DNA of 64,000 nt from Euonymus europaeus (GCA_963580455.1 OY756965.1:260501-324500); one strand, 5' to 3'; positions 1 to 12,740 are shown, numbered from the stretch's first letter. A program made the numbers and translations. Notes: generated by a model not told the origin, from the sequence alone.

Positions 1-198
1 CATTTTGTGTAAGTGAGGTTCCAGCACAGGTACAGAGTTTCTGTCCTGCAGAATCACCTTGCCCTTAATTTGGATTTTCTCATAGCCTTGGATTTTTTTT
101 TACCTGATTTTCTCCTGTTGCTGGCCTTTATCTGGATTTTTTAATCTTTTTTTTTGGAATTTCTAAGCTATTATTGATATGTTAGCGTGTTCATACAG

Positions 199-475
199 TG
201 TAACTCGCAACTACTTTGAGAATCTGGTCCGGGCCCTGGAGAATGGTTTATCGGATGTAGATGCCCATGGTGCCTCTAGCAGAACAGTGAACTCAAAGAG
301 CTTGGGAAGTGGGAGCATTCGGGGGAGAGGTGGGAGGAGCAGCAAGGGTTCAACATCCAGATCGAGCGGTCCCATTAGAAATGCGGACGATTCAAGCTAC
401 TGGTCTTGCGAGCACTGCACCTTTGCAAATGTCAGGTCGGCCACTATTTGTCAGATGTGTCAGCAACGTCGGTAG
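199..475 (+). CDS. ARIADNE-type RBR E3 ubiquitin ligase, last exon only (partial)
   Basis: This is the C-terminal exon of a RING-between-RING ubiquitin ligase; the RING, IBR and catalytic domains lie outside the window to the left. The exon opens after a CAG acceptor ending at 198 and reads [14 protein letters not shown], the C-terminal helix typical of plant ARI proteins. A Ser/Gly-rich linker follows. The exon closes with a RanBP2-type zinc finger whose cysteines are spaced C-x2-C-x10-C-x2-C (CEHC ... CQMC), and a stop at 473-475. The helix-linker-zinc-finger order matches my memory of Arabidopsis ARI7/ARI8. Family knowledge: RBR ligases accept ubiquitin on a catalytic cysteine before passing it to substrate; the terminal finger probably binds ubiquitin. 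The exact paralogue cannot be decided from this exon. Confidence 0.85.
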
Positions 476-1829
476 ACCTCATTTTCTGCGCTGATCGACC
501 CACATTTGATGGGAACATGTTGATTTATGCTTCCTTAGCTGCCTTGGGGAAGAGTTCTGTGACATTACGTGGGAGGAAAGAGTACCAGCAGTCTTTACCT
601 GAAACAAGAACTTTGATGACGGTACAGGAGAGATAAACTGGAAAAGGGTAGAAAGGGAAGGTAGAGCCTAGAGAATTATTTTCATGCGACATGGTAGAAT
701 CAGCTGTACATATTTCCTGCCATCTTAACTTTATATCAATATCCTGTATCAGGTTCAATTGCAATTGTATTATCCTGTAACATTAAGATAAATTCATTCA
801 AGATTACTAAACGAATTTGTAGCATGCTTGAATCTTTCGAGTGGATTGTAGCCATTTGTGGACGATGGGCTTCATAAGTCCTATACTCGTATCTAGTATG
901 TAATAAATGTCAGTGTTGTACGAGCCACAGAAATTCCCCAGACGTAGCTTTATTTTGCACAATGTGATGTGAAGAAATGATTCAAGTAAAATCATCCACC
1001 AGTCATCTCGCTTGCATTTTATTTTCTCTTCCTTCTTTTTGGTCCCTGGTTGGTAAAAGGAGCTGGCAGGCTCTTGCAAGCTGTATGAAAGGGTGATGCC
1101 TCAAGGCGCTGTATTATTCATTTATTTCTGTTATTGTTTGTTGAGGTAGAGTCAAACCTAAGATGTTGGGCACTTTAATCAAAAGGTTTATGTACGTCAA
1201 TCTTGGTGTGAGGTAAGAGGTATACGAGGCAGAAATCCTCATCTTCTTATTGAAGTTTAAACCCCATATTTATTCTCGGACATCTCATAAATGTCGAAAA
1301 AATAAATGTGATTCTAAAAACACTCAAATCCTCTTCTTGTGATCGTAGTCCAAACTGAGTCCTAACCGTCCCATTGGAAAAAGAAACAAAAACAAAGAAA
1401 TGCAGAAAAACACCCCCACCCAACAAATCACAAATTAGCGTCACCAAACCCCCTCCCTCGTCTGTACCCGACAATTGATAGTCTCAGTCGACTAAGCATC
1501 AGGAGTTCAAATCTTGCATTTTTGCAAGCACAACCTGCATGTTCCTTGTCGTTGGAAAACAGAGGAGAAGAAAAATGTGGTTCTCCATGGACATGCTATC
1601 TTCTAAAATGATGGATGCAAAGTAATTTTTTTCTTGGAAAAGTAGTTAAAAAGGATGCACTTCTTTAATTGAGGGTTTTAGGCAATGGGATGTCCAATGA
1701 TAAAGACGGAGTTCAAATAGCGTCCGCCATTGAAATATGAGACATGAATTCTTTACAAACCTCCGTACAAATAGAGAAGTGTACTGTGCACGTTTACTGA
1801 TTGAAACAAAGTATGCAATCTCTCTTTTG

Positions 1830-1870
<41 letters not shown>

Positions 1871-2310
1871 AGGCAATACAATCCTACAAAAGTAAGTAAC
1901 GAGAATTCATTACAAAAGATTTTATAATAATAGTAGGATTCCTCATAAAGCAATAAAAGGATACTCCCAATAATAAGAAAAGTAAAAACGATCAAGTCGT
2001 GCCTTATCATCATCATGAAAAATAAATTTAATGTGATGAAAGCCTCTCCCTACATTTAATCCCAATCAGGAACTCCTTTTAACAGAAAATAAAAGAGGAG
2101 CTGCCAGATTTCAGTGTATCTACCATTACATATATACGGTCATGTCTTGACAGGAAAAAATGGAGCCCTTTTATCAATTTTCAGTCTCATATTCAAGCAA
2201 CTTCAGTGAGAAGAAGTCCGTAATTGAGCATCACCCTAAAAGTTCACATAGCACCAGAAACCACTTCAGAGCCAGCCAATGCACCTAACCTAAATCTCAC
2301 CATGGTAAAA
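476..2310. other. 3' UTR of the ARI-like gene and intergenic sequence
   Basis: Non-coding. An AATAAA polyadenylation-type hexamer lies at 902-907, a plausible end for the ARI-like transcript. A (CT)n microsatellite runs from about 1833 to 1866. Open frames across it on the other strand encode only Arg-Glu repeats and are not genes. No other gene is seen. Confidence 0.5.
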
Positions 2311-5300
2311 TCAAAATATTCCCGTTTTGTAGACTGCATAACCCAACAGTAGAGGGATTGACAGGCTATACACTGGAAAATCGAGTAATGGGTTCATCTC
2401 GTAAGCTTTCATGAGTGCTCTACAACTCTGAGAAAGAAAGTTCATCATCCAAAAAGAGTTCAGACACAAAAAATATGACCATATGAACTAATGTAATGGT
2501 TCATCAAGGTTTCGACAAAAAGCATTAATTCTATGAGTTGTCAATATCCAGTTAGCAATCAGGTCAAGTCAATATACACACCTACCAGTCAAACAATAAA
2601 TGTTTTGGAAATGTCTTTCCTCAACAAAAAAAAAGCAGGTTTCTGCTTCTGAGAAAATAAAAAGGCCAACAAAAAAGCATGCGCGATAAGCGAGCAAAGC
2701 TTTTGCCAGACTGAGGGCTGAAAGAGATTCTGTATGTCAGACTATGAACAAAGTTTGACAAAATTCGTGTTGAATACTTAATTTGGTTAGACATTAGTGC
2801 TTGTTGATGACAATGATGAAAGGGTTTCTGTGCTACAAATTGAAAGAATCCATGAGACACTTTTGGCAGTGAAATGATGACTGAGAGGTTCATAATGGTG
2901 CATGCGACACCCAAAAACCAATAAGTTTCTAGAGCTAAAAAACATTAGTGAAAGGTTTTAGGCTTACCCGAAAATGCTTCCAACAGATAGCAAAGCAAAG
3001 CAACAGCAGCACTTTACGGATCCAGCGATCACCAAAATAGAACTTTGATCTTCTTCTAACTCGATGATCATAAAATAAAGATTTTCTACTTTGTGAACCA
3101 TAATCATCTTCTTTCTTCCCAGAAAGTAATAGAAAATGTTCCCTAGAGAGTCCTCTCTCAGCAGCCAAAGCCCCAGTGACAAAGATAGTTGGCAAAACCA
3201 CAAAGAAGAGATGGGGAAGAACCACCACCATTATATCGGGAGATCCAATATAACCAAGGTTTTCATTATAGTCAAAATTCTTCACTACCCAACCCATATA
3301 GGTCATGTATCCCCTGTTCCCTCCATCAGTGAAAACTCGCCCAATAAACCAGGGACATAAGACAAGATAGAACAGGTACGCCAAAATACCAAACCAAAAA
3401 ACAGGAATCCTGCAGAGGTCTTGCAGAACACATGCTATACCCTTTATGACACCTTTCTCCACAACAAAATCCTTGTAAGTGTACTGCTTCCTTGAGATAA
3501 CAAGGAAAAACTTTGGAACAAGAAGAATGGAGAGAATGAAAGATAGAGCAGACCACAGTATAGGATAGTATAAGGTAGCCCACTGACAGCCCATGACAAA
3601 GAACTCCTTCCAAGTCCAAGAAACCTTAGCACTCAAGCCATTCAGAGAAAATGGTCTTAACTCACTCAAAGTTGCTCTACCCATTATGTCTGTAGATTCT
3701 ATTTGAAGCCAATATCGATCAGGAGATGGGTCCTCAAAAGCTCGATAGTTCCATGGAGCAGTATAAAGGTCTCCTCTGGAGTTGTTATCTGCATACTTTC
3801 TCATTGATGCCTCCAATACCACATCGAGAATCCCAGATCTTGAGTCATATATCCTAGCAACAACCGATGAAATTGGAGAAGAAGAAAACACAAGGGCTCT
3901 AACTGTCTCATATGATGAGGGAACCATATGTTGACAATCATACATGTGCCTTGACGAAGATGTTGCCATAAAGCGCGAGTCTAGTGGAAAAGTGGGTAGT
4001 ATAATAATTTTTTTTGCTCCTGCCTTGTAGTCGATATCAACATATGAAACATGACCTCTATCGATGGCCACAATTCTCATAGCTCTACTCTTCCTCCAGT
4101 CACCCATCTCCCACTCCCAAAATTCACGGACTGGTGAGGCCTTAGATGAACAATCTCTAGTACTTTCTATAGGTTTCTGATGCATATATAGTTGAAAAAA
4201 CTCTTGTGACGATACAAAATGACGACCCGGTTGGTGATGCCGCTTCAAATTCAAGCCAAACCTTGTATGGAGATGCCCGCATAGGTAAGCTGATATGGAA
4301 TGCTGAAGAAATATATCTTTCAGGCTCCTCCCAGAAAATGAATATGCAGAGAATGAAAGCGGAAAGTGCCCAAATGAAATCTTGGTTACTTGTTTGCTTG
4401 ATTCAGAATTCCACTGTGATAATTCCAAGTCTAATTCCTGAAGCACTTGGTCAGTTGGATGACCGAATAAATTAGTTGGGCCTCGTATACCAACAGACAT
4501 TGTGCTGTCCAATCCAACAAATAGATGCTTCCGTTCACCAGTCTGGATGATACCAAAAAGATTAAAGAACAGAGAAATGTAACAATATGTTCTGAAATTA
4601 TTAGTTAGCACAGAAAAACACTCACTGCTAAGGCTTGAGAAGCACATTTCTTAAAGGGGAAGTGTCCTTTTTGTGAGGAATTTTTCATAAAACCTTTCCA
4701 ATATAAAATTTAATATAGAAAACACACCAATATAAATTAGTCTCAACTGGTTTAAGATTCAGGATTTCCGGGTATATTTGAGTAGCTTGAAAAAAGTATG
4801 AAAGGTAAAGACAATGCATGACCCGCAATGGGTGAGGTAGAGGATATGCAGGATCTACGCAGAACTTAGACATGCAACGACCGTCTTCAGCAGTTGAACC
4901 TATGGCCATTGGATTACACCCAACAACTCTACCACTGAGTCACACATCAACATAAACCCGGAAAAAGAGAGAACTTCACCAGCACAATTTCTCCAGAGGA
5001 TTTTAATCATTGTTACAGGTAATAAAAATCTAAGCATACTAGAAGCAGAGAATAGGAATCAAGTAATCTGAATGAGTTGATGATTCTAATATTAAGAATT
5101 TAATGGAACAAATTACAAATTTAGAGTAAAGGTAAAACTTTTTCTGCTGTAACTTGCACATCAGTTAAATTCATATTTTCTTAAAAAGGCTGACCTGTAT
5201 AGTGACACTATTGACCCTTCTCCTCCTACCCAACTGCCCGTTGATGCTATAATTTGAAAAGAAATCAAATGAGTCCCCAATGGCCGGTACACCAAAGTTA

Positions 5301-6187
5301 TCATGATTCCCTCTAAGATCATAGAAGATGCTTTTGTCAAGTCCACTACTTCTCACAACATCCTCCATTACAGTCTGGTATTCAACCCACTCGTCCTCAT
5401 TTTGCTTCATTGTCAGCAAGTCCTTGCTTTTCCCATCTGGAGAAAAAAGAACCATCCATTCACCACTGAGGCCAAAGGTGGTTTGCACCACAAATATGCT
5501 TTTAACATGTACTCATGAATAACAATTATTCAAAGGATAAGATGAACACATTTATTTTGAAAAGAAGAGGAAGAGGCCCAAGATATGAGCATTAGAGTGA
5601 ACTGACTAGCTGATAATTTGGAGAGCAACTTGAGCCAGATAAAATGATTCTTTTAGAATAAGTAAAAAAATGGTAGCAGAGGAAGATCAGCAAAATAAAA
5701 TTCATCACAAACGAAGGAAGTCCGATAATTTGCATCACATGCAACCCAGAATTGTCATCAAAATCTCATCGACGATGAAACTCATCTAGTCTATCTAAAT
5801 CACATAAACATAGAAATCAAAGATTTGTCGAATCCTAAAATCACAATAACAGAATAACTAACTGAAAATATGATATCCATGAAGATAGGTAGAGGTACGA
5901 AAAGTAAAAATTGTAGGCAGGAGAGGGATTGTGTTGATACCAGTGAGATCACCAGTGATGAGGACAAGGGAAGGATTGATGATGGAGAGGGCAGGTCCCA
6001 CAAGGTTCTTGAAGTCAAGTGCTCTGTCAGGGTGGTGGACACTGAAATGGAGATCGGAGAGCTGAACCGCCCAAACCACAGATTCAGGTCCGCCTTTGAC
6101 ATCGATCAGTCTCCCTCGGCTCCATTGTTGAGTTCCTGCAACATGGGAAGTGAAGCACAGGAGCAATACAAGACTAAGAATGGGCAT
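2311..6187 (-). CDS. Membrane-anchored metallophosphoesterase, At3g03305/TMEM62-like (4 exons, 726 aa)
   Basis: Exons on the minus strand are 6187-5941, 5436-5195, 4542-2968 and 2427-2311. All have GT-AG borders and join in phase to 726 codons plus TGA. The start at 6187 gives a signal peptide (MPILSLVLLLCFTSHVAG). The calcineurin-like phosphoesterase motifs occur in order: D45-L-H47 in QLSDLHFS, GD at 79-80, GNHD at 125-128, GHFP near 221 and GHLH at 252-255. About five hydrophobic membrane segments follow residue 480. The 117-nt last exon encodes SCRALMKAYEMNP and the terminal membrane helix; it resembles the plant orthologue and lies far from exon 3, so automated models could miss it. Family knowledge: a dinuclear-metal phosphoesterase domain on the lumenal or outer side of a membrane, substrate unknown. 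Length is close to the Arabidopsis protein. I see no defect. Confidence 0.9.
4784..4948 (-). mobile_element. Au-like tRNA-derived SINE in intron 2 of the metallophosphoesterase gene
   Basis: Read on the minus strand, the segment has a tRNA-like A box (GACTCAGTGGTAGAGT) and about 30 bases later a B box (AGGTTCAACTGC). A body with GCGTAGATCCTGC and ATTGCGGGTCATGCATTG and a T-rich tail follow. The order matches plant Au SINEs as I know them. It is in the same orientation as the host gene and lies inside the intron at 4543-5194. No target-site duplication was resolved. Confidence 0.6.
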
Positions 6188-6789
6188 TGGGAATTCCTGT
6201 CCAGCCGTGTATTGGATCCTTTGTGTGATCGCAACTTTGGAAGGAGACCAGACCCTTCAACCCTCTCATTCCCTTTACAAAAATTACAGGAAAAAAACCC
6301 TACTAATAATGATAGAAATACTCGACACCATGCTTATTATTTTTATTAAAATAGGTACGGAAGGAATTGAATTACTCACAAAAGGAAGCATTTTTCAACT
6401 ACAAATTCATAAACAAAAGGGGTACACCCTGAGAAAGTTTACGTATTTTCAAACAAGCCCCTGTACAATATATCAGACAGGTTAGTGGCAATCAAAATGA
6501 AAACACGCAAACGTCTCTTTTCAATTTGCTTCTGTATTCTATCTCTACTATATTATATACAAAGTAATATCATATATTCATTTACATCAATAAAATACGT
6601 TTCATAATACAGCTATATCAGTAAAATACAAATCTTATGCATTTTACTCTTCCTATTTTAGTCAAACCAACAATTTTTCTCTCCTTCATATTGTCTCTGT
6701 TAAATTTACATTAAAATCAATATTGAATATCACTTTATTACAAAAAATTAAATCACATATCCATCCATAAACACATTTTTCAATACAAT
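6188..6789. other. Upstream region of the metallophosphoesterase gene
   Basis: AT-rich sequence 5' of the minus-strand gene; it presumably holds the promoter and 5' UTR. No coding exon, repeat or convincing TATA box was identified. Confidence 0.4.
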
Positions 6790-7360
6790 TTTAATGTTTC
6801 TGCGGTGTGCCCGGTGTGTGAGGAGGCAGATGAATCGATTGTTCATATTATCGTGGAGTGCAATGTGGCTCGGCAATGAATTGGAACATTCTGTAGATTG
6901 GTCAAATAATGGTGAATTGTGTTGGTACTAATTTTAAGGAGACTTTTAGACAGATCTGTGCCTCCTTTTCAAAGGATCAGCTTTGATTGCTGAAGTTCTC
7001 GATGCTCTCTGGATGAATAGAAATAAGGCTGTGTGGGAGTGCTGTAGTCTAAGGCCAATGTCTTTAATTCAGCAGGTGGAACAATCCAGGGACCAGGATT
7101 GCAGTCAGGTTTGCCACGGTTCCTAGTCATCTTCCTGCTCAGTCTGCAGCTATGTCGCGAGCTGTTTGGAGTCCTTCCCCACGAGGTTATATGAAACTTA
7201 ATTGTGATGCTTCTGTCTCTCCCTCCTCTTATGGATTTGGAGCTATAATGGGTTCGGCTTATGGGAGGAGACCTGCGGGAGCAATCCTCTTTGGTATGGA
7301 GTTTGCCTCGTCTTTGGGCATCACGAAAATTCAAGTTGAGAGCGACTCCCTTGAAGTTGT
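6790..7360 (+). pseudogene. LINE retrotransposon 3' region, first part (zf-RVT and RNase H-like remnant)
   Basis: The segment starts with a zinc-binding reverse-transcriptase-type motif (CPVCEEADESIVHIIVEC), already broken by stop codons. It continues at 7152 into an RNase H-like domain (KLNCDASVSPSSYGFGAIM, then GMEFASSLG and QVESDSLEVV). Both parts are typical of the C-terminal end of plant LINE ORF2 proteins. The reading frame is cut at 7360 by the copia element and resumes at 12746. This is dead coding sequence, not a host gene. Confidence 0.7.
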
Positions 7361-7740
7361 TGTTGAGGATACCAGATCAATATGACAAGCAACGAAACCA
7401 AAAACTGAGAGAAAAATGCTTTGAGTTTATTTTCTGTAAAACTAACTACACCACTTTCTTTCTCTCTCTACCACTCTTCTCTTGTATATCATACAATACA
7501 TGCACACACACATATCTTTATATAGAGATATAAATATCAACTAAGTCAAATCATGTGCCAAACTTTGGCCAAACATGGACTGCATTTTCAACCAAGGTGG
7601 GCAGTGGGTTGGTGAAGGGCTGCATGGTGGGTTGGTGAAGGGTGGACTTGGTGGTTAGCTGGCTGCTGCTTCTAGACATGGTGGTTGGTGGCTTACATGC
7701 AAAGTTAGACTTTGCATGCAACTAGAGTATGGACTCTACA
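7361..7740 (-). repeat. Left (3') LTR of the copia element
   Basis: 380 bp, TG...CA termini. It contains a TATA-type promoter motif on the minus strand (TATATAAA, complement of 7517-7524). Relative to the right LTR it carries a 23-bp tandem duplication around 7606-7650 (GGTTGGTGAAGGG repeated). Confidence 0.93.
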
Positions 7741-7787
7741 ATTCTCCCCCTCCATACACATAGGAGAAGAACACAACTCACCAGTCT

Positions 7788-10700
7788 TCAGTTACTATCC
7801 ATCCCGGCTATGTCCCGACATAGCCCGAGCTTCTCGTGAGTAACAACTTTTGTCAACATGTCTGCTGGATTCTCTGCTGTGTGAATCTTCACCAGCTTCA
7901 ACCGTTCATCTTCAATCACTTCACGTATCCAGTGATAGCGAATGTCGATATGCTTTGTGCGGGAATGGTACATGGAATTCTTGCTCAAGTCTAGAGCACT
8001 CTGACTGTCACAATGTACCTTGTATTCCTTCTGAATAATACCCAGTTCCTGGAGAAACCGCTTTAGCCACAACAGTTCTTTACCAGCTTCCGCTGCAGCA
8101 ATATACTCTGCTTCTGTTGTAGACAAAGCAACACACTTCTGCAGTTTTGACTGCCATGAAATAGCTCCCCCTGCAAAAGTGAAAACATACCCTGAAGTAG
8201 ATTTTCTACTGTCAAGGTCACCAGCCATATCTGAATCAGTATAGCCATCCAAAACTGGATCTGCTCCCCCAAAGCACAAGCATAGCTTTGACGTACCCTT
8301 CAGGTACCTGAGAATCCATTTAACAGCCTCCCAATGTTCTTTCCCTGGATTGGAAAGAAATCTGCTCACAACGCCAATAGCGTGAGCGATATCTGGTCTT
8401 GTACACACCATTGCATACATTAGACTACCGACTGCTGAAGAGTATGGTACTGCTTTCATCTCTTCAATCTCCTTCTCTGATGAAGGACAAGATTTCTTTC
8501 TCAGCTGAAAATGGTTACCTAGCGGAGTGGTAACCTGCTTTGCATTTTTCATGTTAAACCTTTCAAGCACCCGTTTAACATAAGCTTCCTGTGACAGCCA
8601 CAATTTCTTGGCTTTCTTGTCACGAACAATCTTCATGCCCAATATCTGCTGAGCTGAGCCTAAGTCCTTCATGTCGAAGAACTGGGATAACTGGGTTTTC
8701 AATATGTTAATCATGGCTCCGTCCTGGCCAACAATTAACATGTCATCAACATATAGCAGCAATATCACAAAGTTACCGTCTGGGAACTTTTGAACATAAA
8801 CGCACTGGTCTGCGGCAGTCCTCTTATAACCATGACCCATCATGAATGAGTCAAACTTCTTGTACCACTGTCTCGGTGCCTGCTTAAGGCCGTAGAGACT
8901 TTTCTGCAGTTTGCAGACTAAGTGCTTCTTCTTAGGGACTTCAAACCCTTCTGGCTGCTCCATGTAGATTTCTTCCTCCAAATCACCATGGAGAAATGCT
9001 GTCTTTACATCCATTTGCTCAAGCTCTAGATTCATACTTGCTACTAACCCAAGTATGACTCGGATGGATGTCATCTTCACCACCGGTGAGAAAATCTCGT
9101 CAAAGTCAATTCATTTCTTCTGTTGAAATCCTTTGACGACCAACCGAGCTTTGTACTTCACAAGCTTTCCGCTGCCATCCTTCTTCAGCTTGAACACCCA
9201 TTTGTTCTGCAGTGCTTTCTTCCCTTTAGGAAGTTTTACCAACTCGTAAGTCTGGTTTTTCTGCAAGGAATTCATTTCTTCTTGCATAGCCTGCATCCAC
9301 TCACTACTTTCAGCATGAGTGTGAGCTTCTTGAAAGCTCTCTGGCTCCCCCTCATCAGTAAGCAAAATATAGTCTGAATCCGGATATCTCCTCGACGGAA
9401 TCAGGGTACGGCCTCTCTGTGATCTTTCTGGCTGAGGTACAGCTACTGGAGGAGGTTGTGCTGGTTCTGCAGCTTCTGGTGGAGGGGGTTGTGGCTCTCC
9501 TTGCTCAACACCTTCGGAATCTACTTCTTCTAAATCTTCCTCCTGCAATTCATTATTATTTGCAGGTGCCACTAGTGTAGGATCTGGAATGGTGTTGGCA
9601 ACACCGGGAACAATGGACTTGGAAGATTTGTCCAAGTCCTCAAATACTTCATTTTCATGAAACACAACATCCCTGCTTCTGATAACCTTCTTATCAGTTG
9701 GTTCCCACAGTCTGTATCCGAATTCATCATCTCCATATCCGATGAAAATGCAAGGAATGGATCTGCTGTCAAGCTTTTGTCTCTGCTCCTTGGATACATG
9801 TGCAAAAGCTTTGCACCCAAATACTCTTAAGTGAGAGTAAGAAATATTTCTTCCAGACCATACCTTCTCCGGAATTTCAAAATTCAGCGGTGCTGACGGT
9901 GATCTGTTGATCAAGTAACGGGCCACACGAACTGCTTCACCCCAGAATGACTTTGGCAGCTTTGCCATACTGAGCATGCACCTTGCTCGTTCCATAATGG
10001 TCCGATTCATTCTCTCGGCTACACCATTATGTTGTGGGGTACGTGGGACCGTCTTCTCGTGTCGAATACCACATTCAGCACAATATGTTTCAAATTCTCT
10101 GGAAACGTACTCGCCTCCATTGTCTGACCGGAGGCACTTCAGCTTCTTTCCAGTCTCCCTTTCCACCATAGCGTGGAAATTCTTGAAATTCTCGAACACC
10201 TGATCCTTGGTTCTGAGAAAATATACCCACACCTTCCTTGAAGCATCATCAATAAAGGTCAGGAAATATCTATTACCTCCCAAAGACTCTTCTTCTAGAG
10301 GACCACAGACATCAGAGTGTACCAAACTCAGCAACTCTGACCTTTTCGTGGAAGATGTATTGAATGAGACTCTGTGCTGCTTCCCGAATAAGCAATGATC
10401 ACAAGGGTTCAGCGGAATATCTTTAGACACTTTGATGAGTGCCTTCTTTGACAGGGTGGACAACCCTTTTTCTCCCATGTGACCGAGTCTCTTGTGCTAG
10501 AGATTTGGAGAAGTCTCTTCCTCCACAGCATTGATGCTTTCTGAACATACTTTGGCCTGTGTTCTATACAATGTGCCACAAATATGTCCTCTGGCATAAG
10601 TCAAAGCACCTTTCGTCAACTTCCAGGTGCCATTGCCGAAGTGATTGTGATAGCCCTGTTTATCAAGAGCATTCACAGCAATAAGATTGAACCGGAGGTC

Positions 10701-11810
10701 TGGGACGTGTCGGACGTCCTTCAACACCATAGCACATCCAAGATTTGTCTTGACATGCACATCACCAATGGCCACAATCTTGGCAAAACTATCGTTGCCC
10801 ATCTTCACTGTACCAAAATCGCCAGTTCTGTACGAAGTGAAGAAATCACTTTGTGGAGTGGCGTGGTGCGATGCAGCAGTGTCGATCACCCACTCAGGAT
10901 CGTGGCTTGCTGCATGTAAGCACGTCTCTTCACTGCAAGAGAGTAGTGCTACATCCTCCGAAATGGTGATCAACGTTTCACCATTTTCCTTCTTTGACTC
11001 AGAGCTATTCTGACCTTGCTCTCGTTGTAACTTCCAGCAATTCTTCTTTACGTGGCCTTCAATGCCACAATGGTAACACTTGTATTTACCTTTTTGTTGT
11101 CTCTTGCCGTCACTGGACTTTCCATGATCCTGGTTCCGTCCTCGGCTCTGACTTCTCCCTCTACTCCTGCCTCTCCCCTGAGGCCGTCCTCTGCTTTCAG
11201 TAACAAGGGCATGAGACTGGTCTATGCCCAATTCCTTCCTTCGACTCTCCTCGTTGAATAAAGCATCTGAGACCATCTCCATAGTGAGTTTGCCTCCGGG
11301 TGCAGAGTTACTGAGAGAGACCACCAGCGTCTCCCAACTATCCGGTAAGGAACTGAGAAGTAGTAAGGCTTGATCTTCATCTTTAAGAATAAACTTGACA
11401 GCTACAAGTTGATTCACCACGTTCTGGAACTCATTGGTGTGCTCAGCTACAGAAGTACCATTTTTCAACTTCAAGTTGACAAGCCGTCTAACCAAGAGAG
11501 CTTTATTTCGAGCGGTCTTGGCTTGATACATATTTTCGAGCTTTTTCCAGAGCTCGTATGCATTCGTCTCCTGTGCAACATGGTGAAACACACTGTGGTC
11601 AATCCAATTACGAATTTGACCAATCGTCTTCTTGTGTTTCTTTGTCCACTCAGCATCTTTTATATCATCTGGTCTCTTGCCCTCATTTTCCAAGGGATCC
11701 GCCAGATCTCTACAATTCAAGAAATCCTCCATCCGAGGTTTCCACAAAGCATAATTTGTCGGTGTCAACTTCATCATAGCTCCTGATGACTCTGATGTGG
11801 AAGCTTCCAT
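7788..11810 (-). pseudogene. Copia gag-pol polyprotein, one frame with two nonsense codons
   Basis: A single reading frame of 1341 codons runs from an ATG at 11810 to a TGA at 7788. It encodes, in order: a UBN2-type Gag; the zinc knuckle CYHCGIEGHVKKNC; an aspartic protease region with DTAAS (the usual motif is D-S/T-G); a GAG-pre-integrase HHCC region; the integrase core (HSDVCGPL ... SDNGGEY ... NGVAERMNRT); reverse transcriptase with YVDDM at about 8753; and RNase H (SKSTSGYVF, STTEAEY). The frame is interrupted twice without any shift: a TAG at 10497-10499 before the HKRLGH motif, and a TGA at 9111-9113 between integrase and reverse transcriptase. This copy therefore cannot make a full polyprotein unless stops are read through. 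Confidence 0.93.
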
Positions 11811-12383
11811 CAGAAAAGATTCGGTTTCAAGCTAAACCGAGTAACACCGAAATTTTGGAGCTGAATCTTGCGAAACCGATAACACGGTTGCGTCCGAAAG
11901 GGTCGAAAACCTTGGGAACCGGTTTGACCTTCCTGAAAACCGGTCCGAAAAACACCGAACCGGCCGGTCAAAGTTTCTGTAATTTGAACCGGACTTAACG
12001 GTTGACTAACGGTCAACTGACAGTCAACTGACGCCGTTTGATGACATGGCTGCTGACGTGGCACAATTGCTGACTGTGTGCTGACGTGGCAGATGGTGAC
12101 GTGGCCTTGTGACGTGGCGCTGACGTGGCAGATGATGACGTCACTTCGTCTTCAACCTCCAGAAAACGTGAATAGTACAGAAAATTTCAGAGGGAGAGTG
12201 TGGCTCACCCCGACGTCCGATTTCGATGATTTTTGAGCCAGGAGACTCGTGAGGTGATGAGGAACACCCAGATGTGTTCAAAACTTGTTTTCGTTGAAGT
12301 CGAAAAATTGATCCGAGAGCAAAAACATGCTCTGTTTCTGTCCGGGATGACTTTCGGGACTTAACCTTGCCTCCGATACCACT
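11811..12383 (-). promoter_or_regulatory. Untranslated leader of the copia element with a bZIP-type motif array
   Basis: This 573-bp stretch lies between the 5' LTR and the Gag start. It contains five copies of TGACGTGGC (12054-12062, 12082-12090, 12097-12105, 12110-12118, 12121-12129) and one TGACGTCA (12136-12143). On the element's sense strand they read GCCACGTCA. These match ABRE/G-box-like and as-1/CRE-like bZIP sites. Family knowledge links such sites to ABA, stress or defence induction; use by this element is inference. Confidence 0.55.
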
Positions 12384-12740
12384 TGTTGAGGATACCAGAT
12401 CAATATGACAAGCAACGAAACCAAAAACTGAGAGAAAAATGCTTTGAGTTTATTTTCTGTAAAACTAACTACACCACTTTCTTTCTCTCTCTACCACTCT
12501 TCTCTTGTATATCATACAATACATGCACACACACATATCTTTATATAGAGATATAAATATCAACTAAGTCAAATCATGTGCCAAACTTTGGCCAAACATG
12601 GACTGCATTTTCAACCAAGGTGGGCAGTGGGTTGGTGAAGGGTGGACTTGGTGGTTAGCTGGCTGCTGCTTCTAGACATGGTGGTTGGTGGCTTACATGC
12701 AAAGTTAGACTTTGCATGCAACTAGAGTATGGACTCTACA
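12384..12740 (-). repeat. Right (5') LTR of the copia element
   Basis: 357 bp, same termini as the left LTR but without its 23-bp duplication. Followed on the right by the target duplication GTTGT (12741-12745). Confidence 0.93.

Larger units (their letters stand above)
7361..12740 (-). mobile_element. Ty1/copia LTR retrotransposon, nearly complete, inserted in a LINE remnant
   Basis: The element is bounded by LTRs at 7361-7740 and 12384-12740, starting TGTTGAGG and ending CTCTACA. It is flanked by the 5-bp duplication GTTGT at 7356-7360 and 12741-12745, so it is a simple insertion. It reads on the minus strand: the 5' LTR is on the right, a tRNA-iMet-type primer-binding site (TGGTATCGGAGGC) lies at 12381-12369, and a polypurine tract (GGAGGGGGAGAAT) lies just before the left LTR. 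By eye the LTRs differ mainly by a 23-bp tandem duplication in the left copy, which suggests a fairly recent insertion. Gene order gag-protease-integrase-RT-RNase H marks it as copia. It has no frameshift but two stop codons. Confidence 0.95.

Noticed and set aside
1646..2016. Open frames rich in Arg-Glu
   Set aside because: Translation of a (CT)n microsatellite.
4880..4950. tRNA gene candidate (A and B boxes)
   Set aside because: No full cloverleaf; the boxes continue into an Au-type SINE body.
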